Assembly (NCBI GenBank): GCA_011390885.1
Contig: JAABRO010000033.1
Span: 79,389 to 143,388, forward strand
DNA length: 64,000 nucleotides
Origin: Gemmatimonas sp.
GTDB taxonomy: Bacteria; Gemmatimonadota; Gemmatimonadetes; Gemmatimonadales; Gemmatimonadaceae
Direction of reading: 5' to 3'
Shown: in pieces, positions 41,814 through 53,600 of the stretch
Layout: each line of letters begins with the position of its first letter
How positions within the stretch are numbered: the first letter of the stretch is position 1
Position numbers and translations under genes: made by a program
Notes under the pieces: model-generated
The model's input: only the letters and a program-made list of their open reading frames with translations
Databases searched by the model: none
Told to the model about the DNA's origin: nothing

Positions 41814-43010
41814 CTACGGCTCCACATGCGGTGAGGACACCAGCGCGCCGTACGACCACGGCGCGCTGCGTGCGACGGTGGCGAATGCGTCCACCGTCTG
41901 CACCAGCTGTGTGCTGAAGTAGCCCGGCACGGCGTGCGGATGCGTGCCCGGGCCGCCGAACCAGCTGCGCACGATCGCGCTGCGCTCGGTGCGCGGCAGC
42001 GCGAGCACGTTGCGCGCGTACGACGCGAAGTTCCCGTCGCGCAGCACGTAGTCTTCGGCGTTGGAGGCGTACAGCACGCTCAGTGTTTGCTGCCGTGCCG
42101 TCATCTCGCGGCCGATGGCGCGCAGGGCGTGCTCGCCCGCCAGGTCGCCCACCACGGGGATCACGCGGTTGCGGCGCTGCAGCTCCTTCACGTACTGGAA
42201 GTCCGCCTCGGTGGCCACATAGCTCGCGCGCCGGCCGTTGCGGTCGGTCTCGAGCAGCAGGTCGCGCAGCGTGGGGTAGTACGGGCGCGGCGGGCGACCG
42301 AAGGTGGTGAAGCGCAGCGAGAGCCCCGCGTCCATGAACGCGTCATGCACGCGGTCGATCGTGGCGAGGTCGTCGGCGGAGAGCGTGAGGCGCACGGTGC
42401 GCAGGGCGCCACGCACGGCGGCGCGGGCCGCCTCGCGGGTGGCCGACGTGGCAGCGGCGGTGTCGAGGTGCCGCACGATGGCCTCGAGGTCGCGGTCGGC
42501 CCAGCGCGTGACGTTGGCCGGCACCGCGCGGCCCAGCCAGAGCGCGAGGTATTCAGTGCGGTTGCGCGCGGCCGCGAACAGGGCCTTGAAGAGCAGGTGC
42601 TGCCGCAGGTTGTCGCGCCGCACGTCCACCATGAAGGCGAGGTCGGCGCGCGTGCGCGCGATGTACGAGAAGCCCTGATCCGGTCCCACACCGATGTACA
42701 CGCCCCCGCGCGCGCCGAGCCGGTCGAGGGCGCCGAGGGCGTGCAGGTAGCTGCGCTCGTTGGAGATCAGGTTGTCGGTGTCGAAGTAGCCGCCGGGCTC
42801 GGACAGCGCGGTCACCAGCCGCGCGAACTCCGCGTCGGCGATCGGCGCGCGCGACGCCGTGGCGGCGGCCGGACGGGGCGCAGCCTGCGCGCCAAGCGAT
42901 GCGCGCGCGGGGAGTGGGGCGAAGGCCAACAGGGCGGCCACGAGCAGGACACCCGTGATCACGCCACGTCGGCACCCAGCGTGCAGCCAGTCCCCCGATC
43001 GCCGCCTCAT
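41814..43010 (-). CDS. LIC_10091-family secreted protein
   Basis: 398 residues with an N-terminal hydrophobic signal (GVLLVAALLAFAPLPARA). The mature part has the family block NLISNERSYLHALGALDRL, GGVYIGVGPDQGFSYIARTRADLAFMVDVRRDNLRQHLLFKALF and later YVATEADFQYVKELQRRNRVIPVVGDLAG. This is a Rossmann-like, methyltransferase-resembling family first named in Leptospira, of unknown function. Divergent from the uup gene with overlapping promoter elements. Confidence 0.8.
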   Translation of the reverse strand: MRRRSGDWLHAGCRRGVITGVLLVAALLAFAPLPARASLGAQAAPRPAAATASRAPIADAEFARLVTALSEPGGYFDTDNLISNERSYLHALGALDRLGARGGVYIGVGPDQGFSYIARTRADLAFMVDVRRDNLRQHLLFKALFAAARNRTEYLALWLGRAVPANVTRWADRDLEAIVRHLDTAAATSATREAARAAVRGALRTVRLTLSADDLATIDRVHDAFMDAGLSLRFTTFGRPPRPYYPTLRDLLLETDRNGRRASYVATEADFQYVKELQRRNRVIPVVGDLAGEHALRAIGREMTARQQTLSVLYASNAEDYVLRDGNFASYARNVLALPRTERSAIVRSWFGGPGTHPHAVPGYFSTQLVQTVDAFATVARSAPWSYGALVSSPHVEP

Positions 43011-43016
43011 GGCTGC

Positions 43017-43026
43017 AGGATATCTT
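43017..43026. promoter_or_regulatory. Overlapping divergent -10 boxes around GATATC
   Basis: On the minus strand TATCCT (43022-43017) lies 6 bases before the LIC_10091-family ATG (43010), leaderless-type. On the plus strand TATCTT (43021-43026) could serve uup with a leader of about 45 bases. Both boxes share the palindrome core, so the two promoters should compete. Confidence 0.4.
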
Positions 43027-43078
43027 GCGGGGTACGCCGGGCGCGAGGCCGGGCGCTCCATCGACCCCGATTCGCCGC

Positions 43079-44995
<1,917 letters not shown>

Positions 44996-45003
44996 GCTCA
45001 GCC

Positions 45004-46647
45004 ATGACCAATCGACGCGATTTCCTGAAAGCCGGTGGTGTCGCCCTGGGCGCCCTGGCGGTCGGCCCCGAGGTGCTGCGCGCCGCGCCGCCCGTGGGTG
45101 GGCCCTCGAACGGAGCGCTGGCGGGGTATCGGCCGCTGCCGCCCGTGGCCACCGATCCGGCCACGCGCGAGCTCATGATGGAAGCGCTCGACGCGGCCAA
45201 GCGCGCCGGCGCGAGCTGGGCGGACGTGCGCATCGGCCGCAACCGCAACAACTCGGTGAACACGCGCGAGCAGCAGGTCACCAACGTGCTCGAGAGCGAC
45301 ACGATGGGGTGCGGGGTGCGCGTGCTCGTGGACGGGTGCTGGGGCTTCGCGGCCACGCAGGAGCTCACCAAGGCCGGTGTGGGCGCGGCGGCGCAGGAAG
45401 CGGCGGCCATCGCCAAGGCCAATCGCGTGGCCATGGGACGGCGCGTGGAGCTCGCGCCCGCGCCCTCGCTGGGTGATCGCACCTGGCGCAGCAGCTACAC
45501 GATCGATCCGTTCACGGTGTCGCTCGAGGAAAAGGTGGGGCTGCTGCTGAAGGCGAACGCCGAGGCGATGAAGGCGAAGAACGTGCGCTTCGTGACGTCG
45601 GGGCTCTCGTTCGTGAAGGAGGAGCGCAACTACGCGAACACCGACGGCTCGGTGATCACGCAGGACTACGTGCGCAGCTGGGTCACGCTGGCGGCCACGG
45701 CGGTGTCGAGCGACGGCTTCGCGCAGCGCGGCCCCGAGGTGGTGCAGCCCATGGGACGCGGGTGGGAGTACGTGCTCGAGGCCGACGTGGCCGGCAACGC
45801 GCTCAAGTGGGGCGAGGAGGCCGCCGAGAAGCTCACGGCGAAGTCGGTGGACGTGGGGCGCTACGACCTCATCCTGCATCCGTCGCAGCTCTTCCTCACG
45901 ATTCACGAGTCGCTGGCGCACCCCACGGAGCTCGACCGCGCCATGGGCTACGAGGCGAACTACGCCGGCACGAGCTTCATCGCGCCGCCGCGCGAGGTGC
46001 TCGGCAAGCTCAAGCTCGGCTCCGAGATGATGAACCTCGTGGGCAACCGCAACGAGGTGGGCGCGCTGGCCACGATCGGCTACGACGACGACGGCGTGCA
46101 GCCCGACGAGTTCCACATCGTGAAGAACGGCATCTTCAACGACTACCAGACGACGCGCGAGCAGGCGCCGTGGCTCGACTGGTGGTACACGCAGAACGGC
46201 CAGCAGCCGCGCTCGCACGGCTGCTCGTATGCGCAGAGCTGGGCCGACGTGCAGTTCCAGCGCATGCCGAACGTGTCGCTCATGCCGGGAGAGCAGGACC
46301 TCTCGTGGGACGACATGATCGCGGCCACCGATCGCGGCATCGCAATGATCGGCCGCTCCTCCTACTCCATCGACCAGCAGCGCTACAACGCGCAGTTCGG
46401 CGCGCAGCTCTGCTACGAGATCCGGGGCGGCAAGATCGTGGGGCAGCTCAAGGACGTGGCGTACCAGATGCGCACTCCCGACTTCTGGAACGCCATGGAC
46501 CTGATCGGCGGCAAGTCGGCGTACGAGTTCGGCGGCACCTTCAACGACGGCAAGGGACAGCCCTCGCAGGCCAACGCCGTGAGTCACGGCTGCCCGCCGG
46601 TGCGCTTCAGGAACATCAACGTCATCAACACGGGACGGCAGCTGTGA
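45004..46647 (+). CDS. tldD: TldD-family metalloprotease with twin-arginine signal
   Basis: 547 residues. The start reads TNRRDFLKAGGVALGALAV, a classical Tat signal (RRxFLK plus a moderate hydrophobic stretch), so the folded protein should be exported. The TldD zinc motif HExxxH is intact (H301, E302, H306 in IHESLAHPTE). Also seen are GCGVRVLVDGCWGFAA and the C-terminal Cys/His region SHGCPPVRF. TldD/TldE complexes cleave peptides and help mature RiPPs and degrade CcdA in other bacteria, normally in the cytosol. The stop overlaps the TldE start (GTGA). Confidence 0.9.
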   Translation: MTNRRDFLKAGGVALGALAVGPEVLRAAPPVGGPSNGALAGYRPLPPVATDPATRELMMEALDAAKRAGASWADVRIGRNRNNSVNTREQQVTNVLESDTMGCGVRVLVDGCWGFAATQELTKAGVGAAAQEAAAIAKANRVAMGRRVELAPAPSLGDRTWRSSYTIDPFTVSLEEKVGLLLKANAEAMKAKNVRFVTSGLSFVKEERNYANTDGSVITQDYVRSWVTLAATAVSSDGFAQRGPEVVQPMGRGWEYVLEADVAGNALKWGEEAAEKLTAKSVDVGRYDLILHPSQLFLTIHESLAHPTELDRAMGYEANYAGTSFIAPPREVLGKLKLGSEMMNLVGNRNEVGALATIGYDDDGVQPDEFHIVKNGIFNDYQTTREQAPWLDWWYTQNGQQPRSHGCSYAQSWADVQFQRMPNVSLMPGEQDLSWDDMIAATDRGIAMIGRSSYSIDQQRYNAQFGAQLCYEIRGGKIVGQLKDVAYQMRTPDFWNAMDLIGGKSAYEFGGTFNDGKGQPSQANAVSHGCPPVRFRNINVINTGRQL

Positions 46648-48074
46648 GCCGCGCATCCGACAATCGCCCGGTGGGGCGCGACTTCGCGTTCGCTGACGGC
46701 GCGCCGCGCCGGTTGCTCGGCGCCGAGGCGCGCGGCGTGCTCGCCGCCAACGGTGTGCTCGGCCGCGAGGAGGCGCAGGCGCTCGTGGAGCGCGTGGTCG
46801 GCATGTCGAAGGCCGATGCGGTGAGCGTGTCGGTGCAGAGCGGGCGCGAGACCAACCTGCGCTTCGCCGACAACCAGATGTCCACCTCGGGCGCGACGAC
46901 GAACACGACCGTGCGCATCCAGAGCGTGTTCGGCCGCCGCAAGGCGAGCGTGGTGACCAACGACCGCACCGACGCCGGCCTGCGCCGAGCCGTGGAGCAG
47001 TCGGAGGCGATCGCGCGGCTCGCTCCCGAGGACCCCGAATACCTCGGCGAACTCGGTCCGCAGACGTATGCGCCCGTGGAGGCGTGGTTCGACAGCACGG
47101 CGGAGCTGAGCGCGGAGGACCGCGCGAAGGCCGCGCTCACCGCGTTGGCACCGGCGCGCGCGTCAAGCGACCTCACCGTGGCCGGCTTCATCGTGTGCGA
47201 CGCGCGCGCGACGGCGCTCGGCAACAGCGCCGGCCTCTTCGCGTATCATCGCAGCACGAACGCCAACTACACGCTCACCGCGCGCACCAACGATGGCACC
47301 GGCTCCGGGTGGGCCGCCGCCGACGACAACGACTGGACGAAGCTCGATTTCGAGGCCGTCGCGCAGCAGGCGATCGACAAGGCCCGTCGCTCCCGCAATC
47401 CGGTGGCGATCGAGCCCGGTCGCTACACGGTGATCTTCGAGCCGGAAGCCACGGCGAACCTCGTGTCGGTGATGGGCGGTGCCTTGCAGGCACGCTCGGC
47501 CGACGAGGGGCGCTCGGCGTTCTCGAAGCCCGGCGGCACGAAGGTGGGGGAGAAGATCCTCGACGAGCGCGTGACGCTCTCCTCCGACCCCCGCGATCCG
47601 CTGGTGCTGGCATCGCCGTTCGATGGCGAGGGCATGCCGCTCTCGCGCCAGGTGTGGGTGCGCAACGGCGTGCTCGAGCAGCTCGCCTATCCGCGCTTCT
47701 GGGCGCAGAAGCAGGGCAAGGCGCCGACCGGCGGCGCCGGTTCGCTGCGGCTCGAGGGAGGGACGGCCAGCACGGAGCAGCTCATCGCGAGCACGGAGCG
47801 CGGCGTGCTGGTCACGCGGCTCTGGTACCTGCGCGCGGTGGACCAGCGCACGCTCGTGTACACCGGGCTCACGCGCGACGGCACGTTCCTGATCGAGAAC
47901 GGGAAGATCGCGCGGTCGATCAAGAACTTCCGCTTCAACGACTCGCCGCTCTTCATGCTCAACAACCTCGAGGGGCTGGGCGCGGCGGTGCGCACCGCGG
48001 GCGGTGGCAGCCTGGTGATGCCCACGCTCAAGGTGCGCGACTTCAACTTCACGAGCCTCTCGGACGCGGTGTAA
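46644..48074 (+). CDS. tldE: TldE/PmbA-family partner subunit
   Basis: 476 residues from GTG, translationally coupled to the TldD gene. The family pattern is present: VSVSVQSGRETNLRFADNQM, TTVRIQSVFGRRKASVVTND, GRYTVIFEPEATANLVSVM, RDPLVLASPFDGEGMPLSRQ and TRLWYLRAVDQRTLVYTGLTRDGTF. Like other TldE subunits it has no HExxxH. It shows no signal peptide of its own, so if the pair works outside the cytoplasm it would have to ride out bound to the Tat-tagged TldD. Confidence 0.88.
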   Translation: MSRASDNRPVGRDFAFADGAPRRLLGAEARGVLAANGVLGREEAQALVERVVGMSKADAVSVSVQSGRETNLRFADNQMSTSGATTNTTVRIQSVFGRRKASVVTNDRTDAGLRRAVEQSEAIARLAPEDPEYLGELGPQTYAPVEAWFDSTAELSAEDRAKAALTALAPARASSDLTVAGFIVCDARATALGNSAGLFAYHRSTNANYTLTARTNDGTGSGWAAADDNDWTKLDFEAVAQQAIDKARRSRNPVAIEPGRYTVIFEPEATANLVSVMGGALQARSADEGRSAFSKPGGTKVGEKILDERVTLSSDPRDPLVLASPFDGEGMPLSRQVWVRNGVLEQLAYPRFWAQKQGKAPTGGAGSLRLEGGTASTEQLIASTERGVLVTRLWYLRAVDQRTLVYTGLTRDGTFLIENGKIARSIKNFRFNDSPLFMLNNLEGLGAAVRTAGGGSLVMPTLKVRDFNFTSLSDAV

Positions 48075-48186
48075 CCACGCTCGCTTCGACGCCGGGTTAC
48101 CTTCCGTACATCCCGCGCTCTCGCGGCCGTCCGGCACCTCGTGCCGTCGCCGTCCGGGTGCCTCCCCATGATCTCCCCGGACCGGA

Positions 48187-48196
48187 GTGACGTCAC
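48187..48196. promoter_or_regulatory. Perfect palindrome GTGACGTCAC before a small gene
   Basis: Ten-base perfect palindrome ending 3 bases before the ATG at 48200. It could be an operator for a dimeric regulator, or chance. Confidence 0.3.
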
Positions 48197-48199
48197 AGA

Positions 48200-48418
48200 A
48201 TGGCACGCAAACCCAACTACGATTTCGAGCGACGCAAGAAGGAGCAGGAGCGTCGGGACAAGAAGGAAGCGAAGCGCGAGGAGCGCGCGCGCCGCAAGGC
48301 GCTCGGGCTGCCGGATGAGGAGTTCGGCATGCTCGACGAGAATGGCGAGCTGATCCGCCCCGAGGACGTGGTCGCCGACGAACCGGTCAGCGACGACGAG
48401 GCGCCGACCGCCGGCTGA
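48200..48418 (+). CDS. Small highly charged protein
   Basis: 72 residues: a Lys/Arg/Glu-rich helix (residues 8-35, RRKKEQERRDKKEAKREERA) followed by an acidic tail ending in DDEAPTAG. The MARKPNYDFERR start resembles small conserved proteins in other phyla with the same layout. No function assigned; nucleic-acid or ribosome contact is conceivable from charge alone. Confidence 0.7.
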   Translation: MARKPNYDFERRKKEQERRDKKEAKREERARRKALGLPDEEFGMLDENGELIRPEDVVADEPVSDDEAPTAG

Positions 48419-48425
48419 GCCGGCG
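48409..48425. terminator. Short terminator hairpin containing the stop codon in its loop
   Basis: CGCCGGC (48409-48415) and GCCGGCG (48419-48425) are perfect 7-base arms; the loop is the TGA stop of the small charged protein. Convergent genes meet here. Confidence 0.4.
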
Positions 48426-48442
48426 CGTCGCGCCTCGGTGAC

Positions 48443-49744
48443 TCAGCGCGACGAACCCACCAGGGGCGCGGTCGCAGCGCGCACGCCGGCACCGGCCTCG
48501 GTCCAGGCGAACACCAGCCGGTCTCCGCTGCGCACCATGCGCGGGAAGCCGCTCTGGCGGCTGGCGGACACGGTCGCCACGGTGACCGCGTCCGACTGCG
48601 CGCCGTCGGCCGAGAGGCGCCGCACGCGCACCGCCGCACTGTCGGCCGAGGTGCGCTCCACCCACAACACCACCGGGCGCGCCGCGTCGTCGAGCACGAT
48701 GCTCGTGCGACCGATCGGATCGCCATCGTCGATGCGCACCGGGGCCCCGAAGGTCACGCCGCCATCGACGCTCGTGGCCACTCGCACGCGGGCGGTGTCC
48801 TGCGCGCCGGTGAACCAGGCCACCACCACGGTGTCGCCGAGCGAGGCCACCGAGGGGCCGTTCACGGGGCAGGCCTCGAAGAACCACTCGTCGGCGTGCA
48901 CGCGCGCCGGCTCGCTCCACTGGCCGTTCTCCTCGCGAACGATGGCGATGTCGCGGATCTCGGCGTCGGTGCGGTCGCGATACACGATCACGCGGCCGCG
49001 GCGCGTGGGCGCACTCGCCGTCTGGCAGCAGTCGCAGGTGCGCGCGTCGAGCAGCACCTCGGCGGGCTGCTGTTCGTCGCGGCCGATCGTCGTGGCCCGC
49101 ACGGTCATCTCGCGCGCGCTGTCGGCCATGGCGGTCTTCCGTCCATCGAGCCAGACGGCGCCCACCCGGTCGCCGCCCGCCGCCCACAGGGACACGAAGC
49201 CGTGCTCGGCGAGCAGGCCGTCGCCGTGCGGCGTGACCGGTGCTTCCCACGTGGCGCCGCCGTCGCGCGAGCGCGTGATGCGCACGCCGTAGGCGTAGGT
49301 GCCGTCCCCTTCCCGCTCCAGCCAGTGGGCGGCAAGGTCGCCGTTCTCGAGCGCGACGATGGACGGGAAGTCGGCCCAGTTCACGAAGAAGGGGCGCGCG
49401 TTGGTGATGTCGCGCCAGGCGCTCCACCCGCCCTCACGCCACGTGGCGAACCGCAGCGCGTGCCGCGTGCTGTCGAGGCGGGCCGTGACGCTCAGGTGTA
49501 CCGACCCGTTCGCATCGACCGTGAGGCTCGGGGTGGTGGCGTCGGCGACGATCGGGGCCGCGGAGGGGACGATCTCGCCGATGGGCGGCGGGGCGGTGCC
49601 GTCGGGATCGCCGCAGGCGGTGAGCCACGCGGTGAGCGAGGCGGCGGCGAGCGCCGCCGTGAGGCGAGACGAGGCAGCGTGCTCGGCAACCCGCGCTGGC
49701 ACGCGGACCGACGCTGGTCGAGCGGTGGGAAGAGTCGCGGGCAT
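48443..49744 (-). CDS. Sialidase-like propeller lipoprotein with a CxCC motif
   Basis: 433 residues. Lipobox LTAC (Cys44) after a long n-region; an in-frame GTG at codon 15 may be the real start. The body has propeller repeats with one clear Asp-box (RSRDGGATWEAPV) and others partly decayed (ATSVDGGVTFGAPV). TCDCCQTA (C237, C239, C240) and EACPVNG (C292) form a conserved-looking Cys cluster that might bind metal or form disulfides. Function unknown; sialidase activity is not supported by the residues I see. Divergent from peptidase E. Confidence 0.75.
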   Translation of the reverse strand: MPATLPTARPASVRVPARVAEHAASSRLTAALAAASLTAWLTACGDPDGTAPPPIGEIVPSAAPIVADATTPSLTVDANGSVHLSVTARLDSTRHALRFATWREGGWSAWRDITNARPFFVNWADFPSIVALENGDLAAHWLEREGDGTYAYGVRITRSRDGGATWEAPVTPHGDGLLAEHGFVSLWAAGGDRVGAVWLDGRKTAMADSAREMTVRATTIGRDEQQPAEVLLDARTCDCCQTASAPTRRGRVIVYRDRTDAEIRDIAIVREENGQWSEPARVHADEWFFEACPVNGPSVASLGDTVVVAWFTGAQDTARVRVATSVDGGVTFGAPVRIDDGDPIGRTSIVLDDAARPVVLWVERTSADSAAVRVRRLSADGAQSDAVTVATVSASRQSGFPRMVRSGDRLVFAWTEAGAGVRAATAPLVGSSR

Positions 49745-49880
49745 GCGGAACGTCGTGGTGGGGTCGGGGAACACGACGAATACGGGAGGGCGGGCGCGAC
49801 CGTTGTCCGGCACGCACGCAGGGTCGATCTTCAGGTTCCACAACAACATGCACCCATTTTGCGCGCGGCGTAGCCACCCC

Positions 49881-50609
49881 ATGTTCCGATCCCTGCTGCT
49901 ACTCTCCAACTCCCGCGACGCCGACGGGCGGTTCCTGGCCCATCCGCGTGACGCGCTCGCGGCGCACCTTGCCGAGGTGCGGTCGGCGCTGTTCGTGCCC
50001 TGGGCCGGCGTGACGATCTCCGCCGATGCCTACACGGCGCGCGTGCGTCCCGTCTTCGAAGCGCTGGGAGTGGCAGTCACGAGCGTGCATGAGGTTGCGC
50101 GTCCCGCCGACGCGCTGGCTGACGCCGAGGCGGTCGTGGTGGGCGGGGGCAACACCTTCCGTCTGCTGGAGCGGCTGCAGTACCACGCGCTGCTGGAGCC
50201 GATCCGGGCGCGGGTGCTCGCGGGGACGCCGTACGTGGGGTGGAGCGCCGGGTCGGTGCTGGCCGGCCCCACCATCGCCACCACCAATGACATGCCGATC
50301 GTGGCGCCCGCGGGGCTCGGCGCGCTTGGCGTGGTGGGGTTCCAGGTGAACGCGCACTTCACCGACGCCCATCCGCCGGGATTTCGCGGGGAGACGCGCC
50401 GCGAGCGGCTGGCGGAGTACCTCACGCTCAACCCGGCGAGTCGGGTGATCGGGCTGCCCGAGGGGAGCTGGCTGACCGTGGCGGACGAGGCGATCACGCT
50501 GGGCGGGCCCCACGCCGCGCCGTGCTTCACGTCGCGCGGGGTGGTGGAGGTCGAGCCGGGAACCAGCCTCGCCCCGATGCTGGAGCCGGACGGCGCTCCG
50601 GCGGGGTGA
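49881..50609 (+). CDS. pepE: Peptidase E (alpha-aspartyl dipeptidase, S51)
   Basis: 242 residues, cytosolic, the usual PepE length. The triad region is intact: Ser122 in VGWSAGSV, Asp137 in TTNDMPIV and His159 in VNAHFTDA. GGGNTFRLLERL matches the substrate-side loop. PepE hydrolyses dipeptides with N-terminal Asp and completes peptide breakdown inside the cell. It lies on the plus strand in front of a very large TonB-type gene. Confidence 0.93.
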   Translation: MFRSLLLLSNSRDADGRFLAHPRDALAAHLAEVRSALFVPWAGVTISADAYTARVRPVFEALGVAVTSVHEVARPADALADAEAVVVGGGNTFRLLERLQYHALLEPIRARVLAGTPYVGWSAGSVLAGPTIATTNDMPIVAPAGLGALGVVGFQVNAHFTDAHPPGFRGETRRERLAEYLTLNPASRVIGLPEGSWLTVADEAITLGGPHAAPCFTSRGVVEVEPGTSLAPMLEPDGAPAG

Positions 50610-50626
50610 CGGTCGGCTCGACGGGG

Positions 50627-50649
50627 CACGCCGACGGGACGCCGGCGTG
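50627..50649. terminator. Possible terminator after pepE
   Basis: CACGCCG (50627-50633) and CGGCGTG (50643-50649) pair across a 9-base loop, 18 bases after the pepE stop. Short arms and no T-run, so a weak call. Confidence 0.3.
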
Positions 50650-50687
50650 GCATTAACGGGCGGTGGGCCGCGGCGTCCAATCGCTTC

Positions 50688-53600
50688 GTGCATACCATCC
50701 GATCCCTGGCCCTCCGGGCCCTGCTGCTCGTCCTCGCCGTCGCCACCCCGCTGGCCGCCCAGGGCGTCGACATCATCCGCGGTCGTGTGACCGGTCCGAC
50801 GGGCCAGGCCATTCCGAACGTGACCGTCACCGCGACCACGCTCACCGGTCAGGTCAGCCGGTCCGTGCGCACGGGCAACGACGGCCGCTACACCATCTCC
50901 TTCCCCGGCGGGGAGGGCGACTACTGGGTGAGCTTCAGCTCCATCGGCCTCACGCCGCGTCGCTATCAGGTGAAGCGCACGGCCGACCAGGAAATCCTCA
51001 TCGCCGACGCGCGCATGGCGCCGGCGGCGGTGAACCTGGAGGCCGTGACCACGACGACTCGCGTGGCCGCGACGCGCGGGGATACGGTGGGCGACGTGAG
51101 CGGCAACGAGCGCGACCTCAACACGACCGATCCCGGGCTGCTGACGGCCGAGCAGATGGGTGACCTGGTGGCGATGGCGTCGGCGATTCCGGGGGTGCAG
51201 CTCATTCCCGGCGCCGATGGCGGAGCCGATGCGTTCTCGGTGTTCGGCCTCGGTGGCGACCAGAACAACACGCAGCTGAACGGCCTGAACTTTGGCGACG
51301 CGAGCATTCCGCGTGACGCGCAGGTGTTCGCCTCGCTCTCGACGTCGCCCTACGACGTGGCGCGCGGTGGCTTCTCGGGTGGCCAGCTCACGTTGCGTAC
51401 GCGCTCGGGCTCCAACTTCATGCGGCGCTCGCTGAGCACGAACCTGGTCAGCCCGCAGACGCAGTGGCTCGACCGCGCGGCGATCGCCTCTGGACAGCAG
51501 TACACCAACCTCTCCATGGGCGGCTCGGCCAGCGGCCCGATCTCGCCCGACCGGCTGTTCTACAACAGCTCGTTCCAGTTCGATCGCCGCATGAACGACC
51601 TGCAGACGCTCGTGAACACCGACGCCCTCGGCTTCACGACGGCGGGCGTGGCGACCGACTCGGTGCTGCGCTTCCTCGACATCATCGGCGGGCAGGCGCT
51701 GCCGGCCAGCGTGGCGGGCTTCCCCGGGCAGGCGATCACGAACCGCGGCAGCTTCCTCGGCAGCTTCGACTTCACGCCGTTGTCGTCGGCGCGTGGCAAC
51801 ACGTACGCCATCTCGATCTCCGGCAACATGAACCAGACGCTGCCCACGGGCGGCGGCGGTGGTGGTGGCGGCTTCGGCGGCGGTGGCTTCGGTGGCGGCG
51901 GTTCGGCGCTGTCCACGCCCACGCGGCAGGGGAAGACGCTCAACTACAGCGGCTCCGTGCAGCTGCGCCAGAGCGGCCTGCTCGGCATCTTCGGCATCCT
52001 GACCGAGACCACGATCGGCTCGAACATCAGCCGCAGCGACAACGATCCGTACCTGTTCCTGCCGTCCGGTTCGGTGCGCGTGAACTCGCTGCTCGACGAC
52101 GGCACGTCGTCGGTGCGCAACCTGGCGTTCGGCGGCAGCCCGGCGGCCAACACCGCCAGCGGCAGCAGCTCGCACGGCCTGGTGAACACGCTCTCCTGGT
52201 TCAGCAGCGACAACCGGCACCGCGTGAAGCTCACGAGCGAGCTGCGGTACGAGGACTACTGGCAGGATCTCACGCAGAACGAGCTGGGCAGCTTCAGCTT
52301 CAACTCCCTGGCCGACCTGCAGGCCGGCCGGCCGGCGTCCTTCACGCGCCAGCTCGCCCCGCGGCGGCGCGAGGGAAGCCAGGTCGTGGGCGCGATGTCG
52401 CTCGGTGACGCGTGGCGGCCGGTGAACGACGTGCAGATCCAGTACGGCGTGCGCGTGGACGGCAACCAGTTCCTGCAGGGCCCGAACGAGAACCCGCTGG
52501 TGCAGCAGGCGTTCGGCCTCAACAACGCCGACGTGCCCAACCGCCTGTACGTGAGCCCGCGCCTTGGCTTCTCGTGGACGTACGGCACGGATGCGCAGGT
52601 CGCGCTGATCCCCGGCATGGTGCGCGCGCCGCGCGCCGTCGTGCGCGGTGGCATCGGCATCTTCCAGAACACGCCGCGCACGCAGCTCATCGGCGGCGCG
52701 ATCGACAACACCGGCCTCGCCACCGGCCTGCAGCAGCTCACGTGCCTGGGCGCCGCGGCCCCGTCGCCGAACTGGAGCGACTATCTCGTGGACCGGGGCA
52801 ACATCCCGATCGCGTGCGCGGACGGCACCAGCGGCACGGTGTTCGCGAACAGCAACCCCAACGTCACGCTCTTCGACCGCAACTTCGTGGCGCAGCGCTC
52901 GCTGCGCTCGAACCTGCAGTGGGCCGGCGCGATCCTGAACAACCGCTTCCGCAGCTCCGTCGACTTCACCTACTCGCGCAACCTCGGCCAGTCGGGGAGC
53001 TTCGACATCAACTTCCCGGGGCAGCAGCAGTTCACCCTGGCCAACGAGGGCGGGCGTCCGGTGTTCGTGTCCCCGTCGAGCATCGTGCCCACCACGGGCC
53101 AGACTGCATGGCGCGAGGCGCGCGTGGTGGACGACTTCGGGCGCGTGTCGCTGCAGCGCTCCAACCTCACGTCCGAGAGCAAGCAGCTGACGGTGAGCCT
53201 CAACCCGCTCGCCTTCAACTCGAAGTTCATGTGGGGGCTGAGCTACGTGCTCTCCGACGTGCGCGACCAGTTCTACGGCTTCCAGAGCACGGTGGGCGAC
53301 CCCACGCAGCGCGAGTGGGCGCGCGGCAACTTCTCGCGGCACCAGATCCAGTACAACCTGAGCCGTGAGTTCTTCGAGCGCGTCACCATCCGCTGGTTCG
53401 GCAACATCCGCTCCGGCACGCCGTACACGCCGCTCATTTCGGGCGACGTGAACGGCGACAGCTATGGCAACGACCGCGCGTTCGTGTTCGACCCGGCGGC
53501 CGTGGCGGATCCGCAGCTCTCCTCCGGCATGACGGCACTGCTCGCGAACGCGACGGGCCAGGCGCGCGAGTGCCTGCAGTCGCAGCTCGGCGCGCTCGCG

